NCBI GenBank assembly: GCA_038380795.1
Contig: CM076266.1
Span: 33,554,145-33,618,144 of the forward strand
From: Pyrocephalus nanus
Lineage: Eukaryota > Chordata > Aves > Passeriformes > Tyrannidae
Reading direction: 5' to 3'
DNA length: 64,000 bases
Position 1 is the first letter of the stretch. Each line of letters starts with the position of its first letter. Made by a program: the position numbers and the translations under genes. The notes under the pieces were generated by a model. That model saw nothing but the letters and a program-made list of their open reading frames with translations, was not told where the DNA came from and did no database searches. Shown here one piece after another: positions 55,628 to 64,000 of this stretch.

Positions 55628-64000
<8,373 letters not shown>

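Overview
This window is ordinary avian nuclear DNA. It is AT-rich, non-coding for about 99% of its length, and carries CR1 LINE fragments in the form typical of bird genomes. It contains the 3' part of one recognisable protein gene, a ubiquitin-conjugating enzyme E2 of the UBE2E family, on the minus strand. Three exons can be read exactly from splice signals and frame: 55652-55784, 41518-41665 and 19019-19116 (with stop codon). Together they encode the UBC domain from about residue 76 to the C-terminus in human UBE2E2 numbering. The SPDYPF segment separates UBE2E2 from UBE2E1 (TPEYPF) and UBE2E3 (SSDYPF), as those paralogues are known to me. The N-terminal exons and the promoter are not in the window and must lie beyond base 64000.

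Layout. 1-~18340: intergenic DNA downstream of UBE2E2, with two short CR1 fragments (about 3.24 and 4.29 kb), a purine-rich tract near 9.0 kb and a diverged local duplication (about 16.4 and 17.2 kb). ~18340-19018: 3' UTR with poly(A) signals. 19019-19116: last coding exon. 19117-41517: 22.4 kb intron, with a CpG-dense LTR-like scrap at 25.8 kb, poly-T tracts, a perfect 14-bp-arm hairpin at 35.9 kb and a conserved-element-like block at 39.1-39.25 kb. 41518-41665: exon with the catalytic cysteine. 41666-55651: 14.0 kb intron, with a CR1 fragment at 48.5 kb, a (TAA)n microsatellite at 52.25 kb, a CA-rich microsatellite at 50.54 kb and a very old CR1 copy at 54.6-55.3 kb. 55652-55784: exon for the start of the UBC core. 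55785-64000: part of a further intron, with a possible regulatory element near 57.9-58.35 kb.

Nearly all open reading frames longer than 60 codons here look like chance frames in intron, intergenic or repeat DNA: they have no recognisable motifs, and many overlap frames on the other strand. I found no CRISPR array, operon, rRNA or tRNA gene, intact transposon or novel gene system. The items worth a second look are mostly non-coding: the LTR-like CpG cluster, the 834-bp-spaced duplication, the hairpin, and several blocks that read like conserved enhancers but need cross-species alignment.
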